From: Flavobacteriales bacterium
GTDB taxonomy: Bacteria; Bacteroidota; Bacteroidia; Flavobacteriales_D; Crocinitomicaceae
NCBI GenBank assembly: GCA_018665005.1
Contig: JABJEE010000127.1
Location: 1 to 22,906 of the forward strand
Length of the DNA stretch: 22,906 bases
Direction of reading: 5' to 3'
Of this stretch, positions 15,752-22,906 are shown one piece after another. The notes under the pieces are model-generated. The model did not search any database. It had not been told where the DNA came from and worked only from the letters and a program-made list of their open reading frames with translations. The stretch's first letter is position 1; every line of letters begins with the position of its first letter. A program made the translations under genes and the position numbers.

Positions 15752-16702
15752 ATGACGGGTCCACGAAAAATTCTTATTAAACATACCAATCCGGTTGATT
15801 TTTTTGGAGTGAATAACTCTAATTTGAAATATATTAAATCTTTCTATCCCAAATTAAAAATCACATCCCGGGGAAATACTTTATCAATCACAGGAGAAGA
15901 TGAGGTAATTGACTTGTTCGAAAAAAAAATAGATTTGCTTTTAAAGCATTTGAATAAATACGATTCTTTATCAGAAAACAACATAGATAATCTAATGCTA
16001 GATGAGGGGGAGAGTCTTGTTAATACAGAAAAGGCTTCAGATGTTATTTTATTTGGTAATGGTGGAACAAAAATAAGAGCAAGAACAGTTAATCAAAAAA
16101 AAATGGTAAAAGCCATTTCTAATCATGATATGGTTTTCGCTGTTGGCCCTGCAGGAACAGGCAAGACCTATACAGCTGTTGCATTAGCTGTAAGAGCATT
16201 AAAAGAAAAACAAATAAAACGCATTGTGTTAACCCGGCCAGCAGTTGAGGCAGGGGAAAACCTAGGATTCTTACCAGGTGATTTAAAAGACAAACTTGAT
16301 CCGTATCTAATGCCTTTATATGATGCATTAAGAGAAATGATTCCTCCTGAAAAGCTTTCTGAAATGATTCAATACGGCGTAATTGAAATTGCCCCATTGG
16401 CATTTATGAGAGGTCGAACTTTAGATAAGGCTTTTGTGATTTTAGATGAAGCACAGAATACCACCAAGATGCAAATGAAAATGTTTTTGACCAGAATGGG
16501 TGTAACGGCAAAATTTATAATTACCGGAGATATGACTCAAGTTGATTTGCCAAGTAGGCAAAAATCTGGCTTGGCTTCCGCTTTAGATTCATTAAAGGAC
16601 ATTAATGATATTGGCATTATCCGACTTGGACAGAATGATGTCATAAGGAATAAGCTCGTGAAAAAAATCATTTCAGCATTTGATACTAATGAAGACAAAT
16701 AA
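15752..16702 (+). CDS. phoH: PhoH-family ATPase (PhoH-like protein)
   Basis: This cytosolic P-loop ATPase has 316 residues. Residues about 25-75 form a KH-like RNA-binding segment (LKITSRGNTLSITGEDEVIDLF), as in PhoH/YbeZ proteins. The ATPase domain follows, with Walker A GPAGTGKT at 132-139 and Walker B ILDEAQ (D232, E233). Further family motifs are TRPAVEAGE, GDLKDKLDPYLMPLYDAL and TGDMTQVDLP. Family members are linked to RNA metabolism and often work with the endoribonuclease YbeY, which is not in this window. The start at 15752 is chosen because the ATG four bases earlier leads to a stop within 11 codons. It is followed by purC after 16 bases and is divergent from the DUF62 gene. Confidence 0.93.
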   Translation: MTGPRKILIKHTNPVDFFGVNNSNLKYIKSFYPKLKITSRGNTLSITGEDEVIDLFEKKIDLLLKHLNKYDSLSENNIDNLMLDEGESLVNTEKASDVILFGNGGTKIRARTVNQKKMVKAISNHDMVFAVGPAGTGKTYTAVALAVRALKEKQIKRIVLTRPAVEAGENLGFLPGDLKDKLDPYLMPLYDALREMIPPEKLSEMIQYGVIEIAPLAFMRGRTLDKAFVILDEAQNTTKMQMKMFLTRMGVTAKFIITGDMTQVDLPSRQKSGLASALDSLKDINDIGIIRLGQNDVIRNKLVKKIISAFDTNEDK

Positions 16703-16718
16703 TTACAGACCATAGCTC

Positions 16719-17657
16719 ATGAATGCATTAACAACATCAAATATTATTTTCCCAAGACAAAAATCAGTTTATCATGGTAAGGTTCGTGATGTTCATCATT
16801 TGGATAATCATCTATTGGTTATGGTGGCTTCAGATCGAATTTCTGCCTTTGATCATATATTGCCCAAGGGAATACCCTATAAAGGTCAGGTGCTGAATCA
16901 GGTAGCGACCATGTTTTTGAAAGCGACTTCAGATATCGTACCAAATTGGTTGATAGATACACCAGATCCGAACGTGGCCGTTGGATATGCTTGTGATCCT
17001 ATTAGAGTAGAAATGGTAATTCGAGGGTATCTTGCAGGACACTCTGCAAGGGAGTATCAAAAAGGGAATAGAGTATTGTGTGGGGTTATAATGCCAGAAG
17101 GAATGAAAGAGAATGATAAATTCCCAGAACCCATAATAACACCTGCGACCAAGGCTGATGAAGGGCATGATGAAGATATTTCCAGAGAGGACATTCTATC
17201 ACAAGGCATAGTTCCTGAAGATATATACTTGCAATTAGAAGATATTACACGAAGATTATTTGAAAGGGGTACTGAAATGGCAGCGAAAAGGGGCTTGATT
17301 CTGGTAGACACCAAATATGAATTTGGCTTGTTGGACGGAAAAGTAATTTTGATTGACGAAATTCATACACCAGACTCCTCAAGATACTTTTATATTGATG
17401 GTTATCAGGACAGGCAAGATAAAGGGCTTGTTCAACGCCAGCTCTCGAAAGAATTTGTACGACAATGGTTAATTGAAAATGGTTTTCAAGGTCTTGACGG
17501 CCAGGAAATGCCAAATATGCCTGATTCATTTGTTCAGATAATTTCAGAGCGTTATATTGAGCTTTATGAAAAGATTACAGGCTTGGATTTCATAAAGTCC
17601 GATACCAGTGATATTAATAACAGAATAGAAAAAAACGTAAGTGATTACCTAAACTAG
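16719..17657 (+). CDS. purC: Phosphoribosylaminoimidazole-succinocarboxamide synthase (SAICAR synthetase)
   Basis: This enzyme catalyses the ATP-dependent joining of CAIR and aspartate in de novo purine synthesis. The 312 residues are the longer form found in Bacteroidota and yeast; the E. coli enzyme has about 237. Conserved segments are GKVRDVHHLD, VASDRISAFDHILP and the nucleotide-binding region near EMVIRGYLAGHSAREY. Also present are PEPIITPATKAD, LVDTKYEFG and LIDEIHTPDSSRYF. The substrate-binding SDRISAFD and DEIHTPDSSR motifs are intact, so activity is expected. It lies between phoH and panB with gaps of 16 and 20 bases and is probably co-transcribed with them. Confidence 0.96.
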   Translation: MNALTTSNIIFPRQKSVYHGKVRDVHHLDNHLLVMVASDRISAFDHILPKGIPYKGQVLNQVATMFLKATSDIVPNWLIDTPDPNVAVGYACDPIRVEMVIRGYLAGHSAREYQKGNRVLCGVIMPEGMKENDKFPEPIITPATKADEGHDEDISREDILSQGIVPEDIYLQLEDITRRLFERGTEMAAKRGLILVDTKYEFGLLDGKVILIDEIHTPDSSRYFYIDGYQDRQDKGLVQRQLSKEFVRQWLIENGFQGLDGQEMPNMPDSFVQIISERYIELYEKITGLDFIKSDTSDINNRIEKNVSDYLN

Positions 17658-17677
17658 ATATTAAAAAAACATATACA

Positions 17678-18493
17678 ATGTCAGTACATAAAAATGTTAA
17701 AAAAGTAACGACGCATACACTTCAAGAGATGAAAAGCGAGGGGGAGAAGATCTCTATGCTTACAGGGTATGATTTTTCGATGGCTCGAATTATTGATGAG
17801 GCAGGAATTGATGTGATATTAGTGGGGGATTCGGCGTCAAATGTAATGGCGGGACACGAAACCACATTACCAATAACTTTGGACCAAATGATTTATCATG
17901 CATCTTCAGTTGTAAGGGCTGTAAATCGATCTTTGGTTGTCGTTGATATGCCGTTTGGTTCTTACCAGGGAAATTCTTTAGAGGCATTATCAAGTGCCAT
18001 TAAAATCATGAAAGAATCTGGTGGACACGCCATTAAAATGGAAGGAGGGCAAGAGATTCTCGAATCAACACAACGCATATTAACGGCTGGAATACCCGTT
18101 ATGGGGCATCTCGGATTGACCCCTCAATCGATATATAAATTTGGAACATATGTTGTTCGAGCCAAAGAAGAAGAAGAAGCCAATCGTCTTATTGCTGATG
18201 CCAAAGCATTAGAAGAAGCGGGTTGTTTTGCTATTGTTCTTGAAAAGATACCTGCAGAATTGGCTAAAAAGGTAGCAACCATGTTAACCATACCTGTTAT
18301 CGGAATAGGGGCAGGAGGAGGAGTTGACGGTCAGGTTCTGGTCGTTCATGATATGTTGGGGATTAATAATGAATTTAACCCTAGATTTTTGAGGAAATAC
18401 AATAACCTTCATGAGCAAATGCTTAATTCATTTCAAGCTTATATTCAAGATGTACGAAGTGGAGATTTCCCAAATGAAAATGAAAAATATTAA
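17678..18493 (+). CDS. panB: 3-methyl-2-oxobutanoate hydroxymethyltransferase (ketopantoate hydroxymethyltransferase)
   Basis: This enzyme transfers a hydroxymethyl group from 5,10-methylenetetrahydrofolate to 2-oxoisovalerate to make ketopantoate, the first step of pantothenate and coenzyme A synthesis. The 271 residues are standard length. The TIM-barrel enzyme keeps its metal and substrate motifs: MLTGYDFSMA, LVGDSASNV (D51), VVDMPFGSYQ (D90), IKMEGG (E122), GHLGLTPQS, VLEKIP with the catalytic Glu, and IGIGAGGGVDGQVLV. The C-terminal part, with RKYNNLHEQMLNSFQAY, is also typical. The stop codon is directly followed by the ATG of the ABC binding-protein gene with no gap, so the vitamin-synthesis gene heads into a transport operon. 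Confidence 0.96.
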   Translation: MSVHKNVKKVTTHTLQEMKSEGEKISMLTGYDFSMARIIDEAGIDVILVGDSASNVMAGHETTLPITLDQMIYHASSVVRAVNRSLVVVDMPFGSYQGNSLEALSSAIKIMKESGGHAIKMEGGQEILESTQRILTAGIPVMGHLGLTPQSIYKFGTYVVRAKEEEEANRLIADAKALEEAGCFAIVLEKIPAELAKKVATMLTIPVIGIGAGGGVDGQVLVVHDMLGINNEFNPRFLRKYNNLHEQMLNSFQAYIQDVRSGDFPNENEKY

Positions 18494-19573
18494 ATGAAGC
18501 TCATTCTCTTCGGATTTTTCTTTCTTCTCATTTCTTGTGGAACAAAACCCGATGATAGTCAAATTAAAGACTCAGAAAACTTATGTAAATACAGTAAATG
18601 GCTCAAGATTTCAGAAACAAAAGATTTGGTTCGTATTGAAATCACTAATCCGGATGATCCATCTCAAATAGTTAAACTGAAGCTTCCTAACTTCAAATCA
18701 AATAAGAACAAATCGCAAACGTATGATGTAAAAAATCCCATTCAAAGAATCGCTGTTTTATCAAGTACTCATATTGGAATGCTTGGAGAGTTAAATTTAA
18801 TTGATCGCATTGTCGCTGTTGCAGATCTTAAATATGTGCACAATACAAAACTTAAAAACAAAGGTGCTATAGAACTGGGTGAAGAGCAATTGATTTCTGC
18901 TGAAAAAATAATCAGCTCAGGTGCGGAGATGGTTATTTATAGTGGTTTTTCTAATGAATTCCCAAGACAGAACTTATTACATAAAATAGGTATAGAAACA
19001 ATTCCCAATTATGATTGGAGAGAAGTCCATCCTTTAGGTCGGGCAGAGTGGATTTTACTGTTTGGATATCTTACCGGGCATGCTGATGAGGCCAAGAATA
19101 AATTCAATCAAATCTGCACGAATTATGAAAACATCAAGGATGAGGTTCAAGGGAATAAATCAATTCTAACCTTGTCTGGAAATATGACTGGAGATTTTTG
19201 GTATGCACCTGCTGGAGAAAGTTATCATGCTCAGCTATTTGATGATGCAGGCCTTTCGTATCTATTCTCCAATGAAAAAGGTACTGGAAGTCTATCATTG
19301 TCCTTTGAAAAAATCCTAGGAATTACGGATAATGTCGATTTGTGGTTAAATCCGGGGTTTAATAATAAAACTCAAATCCTCAAAACTCATCCCAAATCAA
19401 GGCTACTGAAACCGTTAAAGCTAAGTTCTGTATTTTGTTATTCTCATGACACCAATAAATATTGGGAGCTATCTGCATGTCGTCCAGATTTAATCTTGTC
19501 TGATTATGCAGAACTCAAAAAAGGAATTCAAATGGAATCGAATAAATTATTTTTTTACAAATTGGTTCAATGA
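18494..19573 (+). CDS. ABC transporter substrate-binding lipoprotein (BtuF/FecB-like)
   Basis: This 359-residue lipoprotein starts with a short hydrophobic signal (MKLILFGFFFLLISCG) whose lipobox LISC gives the lipidated C15. The rest is a helical-backbone-linked binding protein of the TroA/FecB type. An N-terminal lobe contains QRIAVLSSTHIGMLGELNLIDRIVAVADL, the connecting region has NYDWREVHPLGRAEWILLFGYLTG, and the C-terminal lobe ends in PDLILSDYAELKKG. The HPLGRAEWI segment is characteristic of Bacteroidota members of this group. It is followed by its permease (four-base ATGA overlap) and ATPase. Cobalamin, haem and iron-siderophore remain possible substrates; no TonB-dependent receptor or cobalamin riboswitch is present to decide. 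Confidence 0.88.
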   Translation: MKLILFGFFFLLISCGTKPDDSQIKDSENLCKYSKWLKISETKDLVRIEITNPDDPSQIVKLKLPNFKSNKNKSQTYDVKNPIQRIAVLSSTHIGMLGELNLIDRIVAVADLKYVHNTKLKNKGAIELGEEQLISAEKIISSGAEMVIYSGFSNEFPRQNLLHKIGIETIPNYDWREVHPLGRAEWILLFGYLTGHADEAKNKFNQICTNYENIKDEVQGNKSILTLSGNMTGDFWYAPAGESYHAQLFDDAGLSYLFSNEKGTGSLSLSFEKILGITDNVDLWLNPGFNNKTQILKTHPKSRLLKPLKLSSVFCYSHDTNKYWELSACRPDLILSDYAELKKGIQMESNKLFFYKLVQ

Positions 19574-20568
19574 TAGGGGTAAAGTCACATACCGTTCTTT
19601 TGTTTGTTGTTTTTGTAGGCATTTTGGGACTTTCGTTCTTCGGTTTGATGTTGGGAGATATTCCTACAAAATTCAGCGACCTATATCCTGCATTGTTAGA
19701 CTATTCTAGTCAAGATATTAACCAAGTAATTATTCGTGAAATACGACTTCCAAGAATAATGATGGCAATTGTTTCAGGTGCAGCGCTCTCAGTAGCAGGC
19801 ATGCTTATGCAAACCTTGTTTCAAAACCCCTTGGCCGGTCCTTATGTTTTAGGCATCAATTCAGGCTCAAGTTTAATGGTGGCATTAGGTGTTCTTTCGG
19901 GGGTTGGTTTTTTTAATTCTGAGCTTGGTTTAATTGGTTCTGCTCTTCTTGGGGCATTTGTATTTGGGTTATTTATATTATTTACCGCATCTTTTCTCAG
20001 AAATCAAATAGGCTTACTTCTTTTTGGGGTGATGCTCGGGAGTTTTGTTTCTGCGATCATAACGATTCTTGAGGCAGGATCACAGGCTGAAGCTTTAAAA
20101 TCTTTTGCATTGTGGTCTATGGGTTCCCTAAACAACGCTACTGTAGAGCAAATCCCTATGATTTTCTCAGTGTTCATAATAACTTGTTTTCTTACTTTTT
20201 TTATCATCAAGCCATTAAATATTTTAGTTCTTGGCGAGGAAGAATGTCGTCTAATGGGATATGACATTAAAAAAATCCGAATTCTCATCGTTTTTATAAC
20301 CGCATTATTTACGGGTCTAATAACTGCTTTTTGTGGACCTATTGCTTTTGTTGGACTGGCTGTGCCCAATCTTACAAGAATGTTATTTAAGACTCAGAAT
20401 CACATGCTTCTCCTTATAGCAAATTTGTTATTCGGTGCATTTTTCCTACTTACTTGTGACATTACAATCCAGCTTTTTAGCGATATATTGCTTATTCCCA
20501 TAAATGCATTAACCTCTCTTATTGGAGCACCATTTGTTATTTATATTTTAATTCGGAAGCTCAGATGA
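19570..20568 (+). CDS. FecCD-family ABC transporter permease (BtuC-like)
   Basis: This inner-membrane permease of 332 residues has about nine to ten hydrophobic spans, the length and topology of BtuC/FecCD/FhuB-type importers. Family motifs are clear. After the first span, IREIRLPRIMMAIVSGAALSVAG leads into MLMQTLFQNPLAGPYVLGINSG. The cytosolic coupling loop GEEECRLMGYDIKK contacts the ATPase, and GPIAFVGLAVPNLTR precedes the last spans. It overlaps the binding-protein gene by four bases upstream and the ATPase gene by four bases downstream (both ATGA). The three proteins should form one importer moving a chelated metal or corrinoid from periplasm to cytosol. The exact substrate cannot be read. 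Confidence 0.93.
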   Translation: MIGVKSHTVLLFVVFVGILGLSFFGLMLGDIPTKFSDLYPALLDYSSQDINQVIIREIRLPRIMMAIVSGAALSVAGMLMQTLFQNPLAGPYVLGINSGSSLMVALGVLSGVGFFNSELGLIGSALLGAFVFGLFILFTASFLRNQIGLLLFGVMLGSFVSAIITILEAGSQAEALKSFALWSMGSLNNATVEQIPMIFSVFIITCFLTFFIIKPLNILVLGEEECRLMGYDIKKIRILIVFITALFTGLITAFCGPIAFVGLAVPNLTRMLFKTQNHMLLLIANLLFGAFFLLTCDITIQLFSDILLIPINALTSLIGAPFVIYILIRKLR

Positions 20569-21263
20569 TTAAATTAAATAATATCGTAATAGGATTTGAT
20601 AAAGACTTGTTTGCAGTTGATCGTGTAGGTTTTCAAAAAGGGAAAGTCCATCTGCTTACCGGAAAAAATGGTATTGGTAAATCTGCCTTTCTCCGTACAT
20701 TATCTGGTTTGCTTAAGCCCCTTCAAGGTGAAATATCGCTAGATGACAAGGCGCTTGATAAATATTCTGACAGAGAACTTTCGACCCATATTTCATTTGT
20801 TCCTTCAAGTCAAAAAGGCGTTTCTTTTTTAAGTGTGGATGCCTATTTGATGCTGGGCAGATCAAATTTCACGAATATGTTTGGTAATGCTTCTGAAGAA
20901 GATTTAAAAGCTGTAGAAAAGGCCAAATCTATATTTGGAATTACTCATTTATCGCATAAACACACCAATCAGATCAGCTCAGGAGAGCTTCAGCTTTGTG
21001 CTATAGCAAAAGCTTATGTACAAGAAACCGATTATATTCTATTAGACGAGCCAACGGCTCATTTGGACTATCAGAATAAGAAAAGAGTTTATGAGTTATT
21101 AAAACAAATCAGTATTGATCAAAATAAAGGGATAATTATTTCTACACACGACCTGGATCTTGCCTTTAAATTTCCTTTTAACTTTTACCTAATAAAAGAA
21201 TCAGATTTAAAGCTTCATGAAATTGAAGGATTTAATGACATCGAAAACGAATTTAATTCTTAA
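20565..21263 (+). CDS. ABC transporter ATP-binding protein (BtuD/FecE-like)
   Basis: This is the nucleotide-binding subunit of the importer encoded just upstream, with 232 residues. Walker A is GKNGIGKS (33-40), the Q-loop is at Q83 (VPSSQKG), Walker B is YILLDEP (D161, E162), the D-loop follows at LD 167-168, and the switch histidine is H195 (STHD). The ABC signature reads SSGEL (138-142) instead of the usual SGGQ/SGGE, a small deviation that keeps the key Ser-Gly-Glu. Its stop codon overlaps that of the convergent YifB-like gene by four bases (TTAA), and no terminator hairpin separates them. Confidence 0.93.
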   Translation: MIKLNNIVIGFDKDLFAVDRVGFQKGKVHLLTGKNGIGKSAFLRTLSGLLKPLQGEISLDDKALDKYSDRELSTHISFVPSSQKGVSFLSVDAYLMLGRSNFTNMFGNASEEDLKAVEKAKSIFGITHLSHKHTNQISSGELQLCAIAKAYVQETDYILLDEPTAHLDYQNKKRVYELLKQISIDQNKGIIISTHDLDLAFKFPFNFYLIKESDLKLHEIEGFNDIENEFNS

Positions 21264-22789
21264 GCGAGGTATTGGTTCATTTTATCAAGTGCTCTGTATT
21301 GTATTGCTTCAGCAATATGATTTTGCTGGATGTCTTTTTTTGAATCCATATCGGCAATCGTTCGTGCTACTTTTAATATACGATCATAGGCTCTGGCAGA
21401 TAAATTTAATCTGTTCATAGCCAACTCGAGGAGTTCTAAAGAGTCTTTAGATAATTTACAGAATGTATTTATTTCTACTTTATTCATATTGGCATTATTA
21501 CGATTTTTCTTCTTTTTATCAAATCGAATATTCTGTGTTTCTCTAACTGAACGTACTCTTTCTCTTATCGTTTTACTGCTTTCTTGTAATTTTTCGCTGG
21601 AAAGTTCGGTGAATGATACTGGTGCTACTTCAACATGTAAATCAATTCGATCCAAAAGTGGTCCAGATATTTTAGCGAGATATTTTTGCACCTGATAACT
21701 ACTACAGGAGCACTTCTTTTTAGGATGATTTAAATAACCGCAAGGGCAGGGATTCATGGCGGCTAAAAGCATAAAGTTTGCAGGGTATTCCATCGAAAAA
21801 TTCGCTCTAGAAATATTCACAATCTGATCTTCCATCGGTTGCCGCATTACTTCGAGTGCATTTCTTTTGTATTCAGGCAACTCATCTAGAAAAAGAACCC
21901 CATTGTGTGCAAGTGAAATCTCACCTGGTTTAGGAATACCTCCTCCACCAACAAGCGCTACATCTGATATGGTATGATGAGGTTTCCTGAAAGGTCTTTG
22001 ACGAATTAGATCGCCTTCAAAGTTCACCTTTTGGGACACACTATACAACGAAGTAGTTTCCAATGCCTCATTAATATTTAATGGCGGAAGGATGTCAGGC
22101 ATTCTTTTCGCCATCATGGATTTTCCAGCTCCTGGTGGTCCTATTAGAATTAAATTATGGCCACCTGCTGCTGAAATCTCAAAAGCTCTTTTGACCTGAT
22201 ACTGCCCTTGAACATCTTTAAAGTCAAGATTAGAATGGGGTTTAATTGTTTTAGGTTGAATTGGTGGTGTTTCGGGTTTTTTATTTTGATTAAAAAAATG
22301 AATAACATCTTTAATATTTGTAGCAGGAATGATTTCAATATTTTCAACAAGACAGGCTTCATAGTAATTTTGTTGAGGGACAATAATTCCTTGAAACCCT
22401 TCTTTTTTAGCTTGCAGTACTCTTGGTAGTACACCTTTGCAATATTGTAAAGACCCATCTAAAGACAGCTCTCCTATCATAAGGTATTTATTCAAATTCT
22501 CATGATTTATCTGTTTGCTTACGGACAATATGCCAACGGCAATAGGAAGGTCAAATACAGTACCCTCCTTTTTAATATCTGCGGGTGCCATATTTATTGT
22601 TATTTCTCGACCAGGAAATTTTAGCCCATTGTTTTTAAAAGCAGATTTTATTCTTTGATGACTTTCTTTTACGGCGTTATCAGGAAGTCCAACTAGATAA
22701 AAATTTATTCCACTTCCTAAGTTAACTTCAATTGTGATGGTGGTTGATGTGATACCACAGAGGGTACTTGAATAGGTTTTTACTAACAT
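21260..22789 (-). CDS. YifB/ComM-family Mg-chelatase-like AAA+ ATPase
   Basis: This soluble AAA+ protein has 509 residues from the chosen start. An N-terminal Lon-protease-like (ChlI) domain covers about residues 20-140 (EVNLGSGINFYLVGLPDNAVKES). The AAA+ core follows, with Walker A GPPGAGKS, the RKPHHTISDVALVGGG segment and Walker B LFLDELPEY. A Cys cluster (CPCGYLNHPKKKCSC) and the C-terminal helical domain (LNLSARAYDRILKVARTIAD) complete it. ComM, the closest studied relative, is a helicase aiding branch migration in natural transformation, so a recombination role is possible but not shown here. I chose the ATG at 22789 because homologues begin MLVKTY; an upstream in-frame ATG at 22810 would add seven residues. 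It is convergent with the ABC ATPase gene. Confidence 0.93.
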   Translation of the reverse strand: MLVKTYSSTLCGITSTTITIEVNLGSGINFYLVGLPDNAVKESHQRIKSAFKNNGLKFPGREITINMAPADIKKEGTVFDLPIAVGILSVSKQINHENLNKYLMIGELSLDGSLQYCKGVLPRVLQAKKEGFQGIIVPQQNYYEACLVENIEIIPATNIKDVIHFFNQNKKPETPPIQPKTIKPHSNLDFKDVQGQYQVKRAFEISAAGGHNLILIGPPGAGKSMMAKRMPDILPPLNINEALETTSLYSVSQKVNFEGDLIRQRPFRKPHHTISDVALVGGGGIPKPGEISLAHNGVLFLDELPEYKRNALEVMRQPMEDQIVNISRANFSMEYPANFMLLAAMNPCPCGYLNHPKKKCSCSSYQVQKYLAKISGPLLDRIDLHVEVAPVSFTELSSEKLQESSKTIRERVRSVRETQNIRFDKKKKNRNNANMNKVEINTFCKLSKDSLELLELAMNRLNLSARAYDRILKVARTIADMDSKKDIQQNHIAEAIQYRALDKMNQYLA

Positions 22790-22906
22790 GTATATTTTAT
22801 TGATATACATTAAGTTAGTAACGATTGGTCAAAGAAAAAACTTGACTTTGGCAGGTATTATAGTTATCTTCTATAATTAGGTCTAATGGTAGTTAGAGAT
22901 GTTAAA
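22790..22906. other. Right-edge non-coding stretch upstream of the yifB-like gene
   Basis: These 117 bases run to the window edge. They hold the leader and presumably the promoter of the YifB-like gene. No perfect TAnnTTTG box, hairpin terminator, tRNA or second gene could be supported here. Confidence 0.5.

Noticed and set aside
22811..22906. Possible start of a tRNA-like sequence (GGTCTAATGGTAG) at the right edge
   Set aside because: No acceptor stem, anticodon arm or T-arm can be completed within the window.
1..22906. Search for CRISPR arrays, insertion sequences, phage genes and defence systems
   Set aside because: No regularly spaced repeats, transposase or integrase motifs, terminal inverted repeats or defence-type gene clusters were found by eye; composition looks uniform across the genes.

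Overview
This is a low-GC, gene-dense stretch of chromosome from a member of the Bacteroidota, most likely the class Flavobacteriia or a close relative. The evidence is gldF and gldG (gliding motility genes confined to this phylum), a DNA polymerase III alpha subunit carrying an N-terminal DEDDh exonuclease, the long form of SAICAR synthetase, an outer-membrane beta-barrel protein with an AQ-type signal-peptide end, TAnnTTTG-type promoter elements and start codons without clear Shine-Dalgarno sequences. The species cannot be named from the sequence. I see no insertion sequence, prophage, CRISPR array, tRNA or rRNA.

Layout. (1) 1-3346, minus strand: a translationally coupled glycerol operon, glpK-glpD-glpF (kinase, FAD-linked glycerol-3-phosphate dehydrogenase, aquaglyceroporin); glpF runs off the left edge. 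(2) 3454-7827, plus strand: dnaE, divergent from glpK, ending at a bidirectional hairpin terminator. (3) 10535 to 7858, minus strand: an outer-membrane beta-barrel protein, a Nif3-family protein and a coiled-coil zinc-ribbon protein, packed with 2-3 bp gaps. (4) 10536-10833: a 298 bp intergenic region holding a strong hairpin terminator and, just upstream of it, a structured segment with its own promoter-like box. I propose this as a small RNA, possibly 6S-like. (5) 14400 to 10834, minus strand: gldF, gldG and a DUF4340 gene, the membrane and accessory parts of an ABC-type gliding complex whose ATPase (GldA) is not in the window. (6) 15669 to 14486, minus strand: a DUF62 SAM hydroxide adenosyltransferase-like protein and a small ABM-domain protein, overlapping by one base. 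(7) 15752-21263, plus strand: phoH, purC and panB, then a complete binding protein-permease-ATPase set of the vitamin B12/iron-chelate ABC class. (8) 22789 to 21260, minus strand: a YifB/ComM-type AAA+ protein, convergent with the ABC ATPase gene and sharing its stop-codon bases.

Most of the window is housekeeping metabolism and replication. I do not see a clearly new defence or mobile system. The points most worth a second look are the unannotated candidate small RNA; the replicative polymerase, which has an intact fused proofreading exonuclease and a PHP domain that has lost several metal ligands; the gldF-gldG-DUF4340 module; and a histone-like Lys/Ala/Thr/Ser-rich tail on the zinc-ribbon protein.
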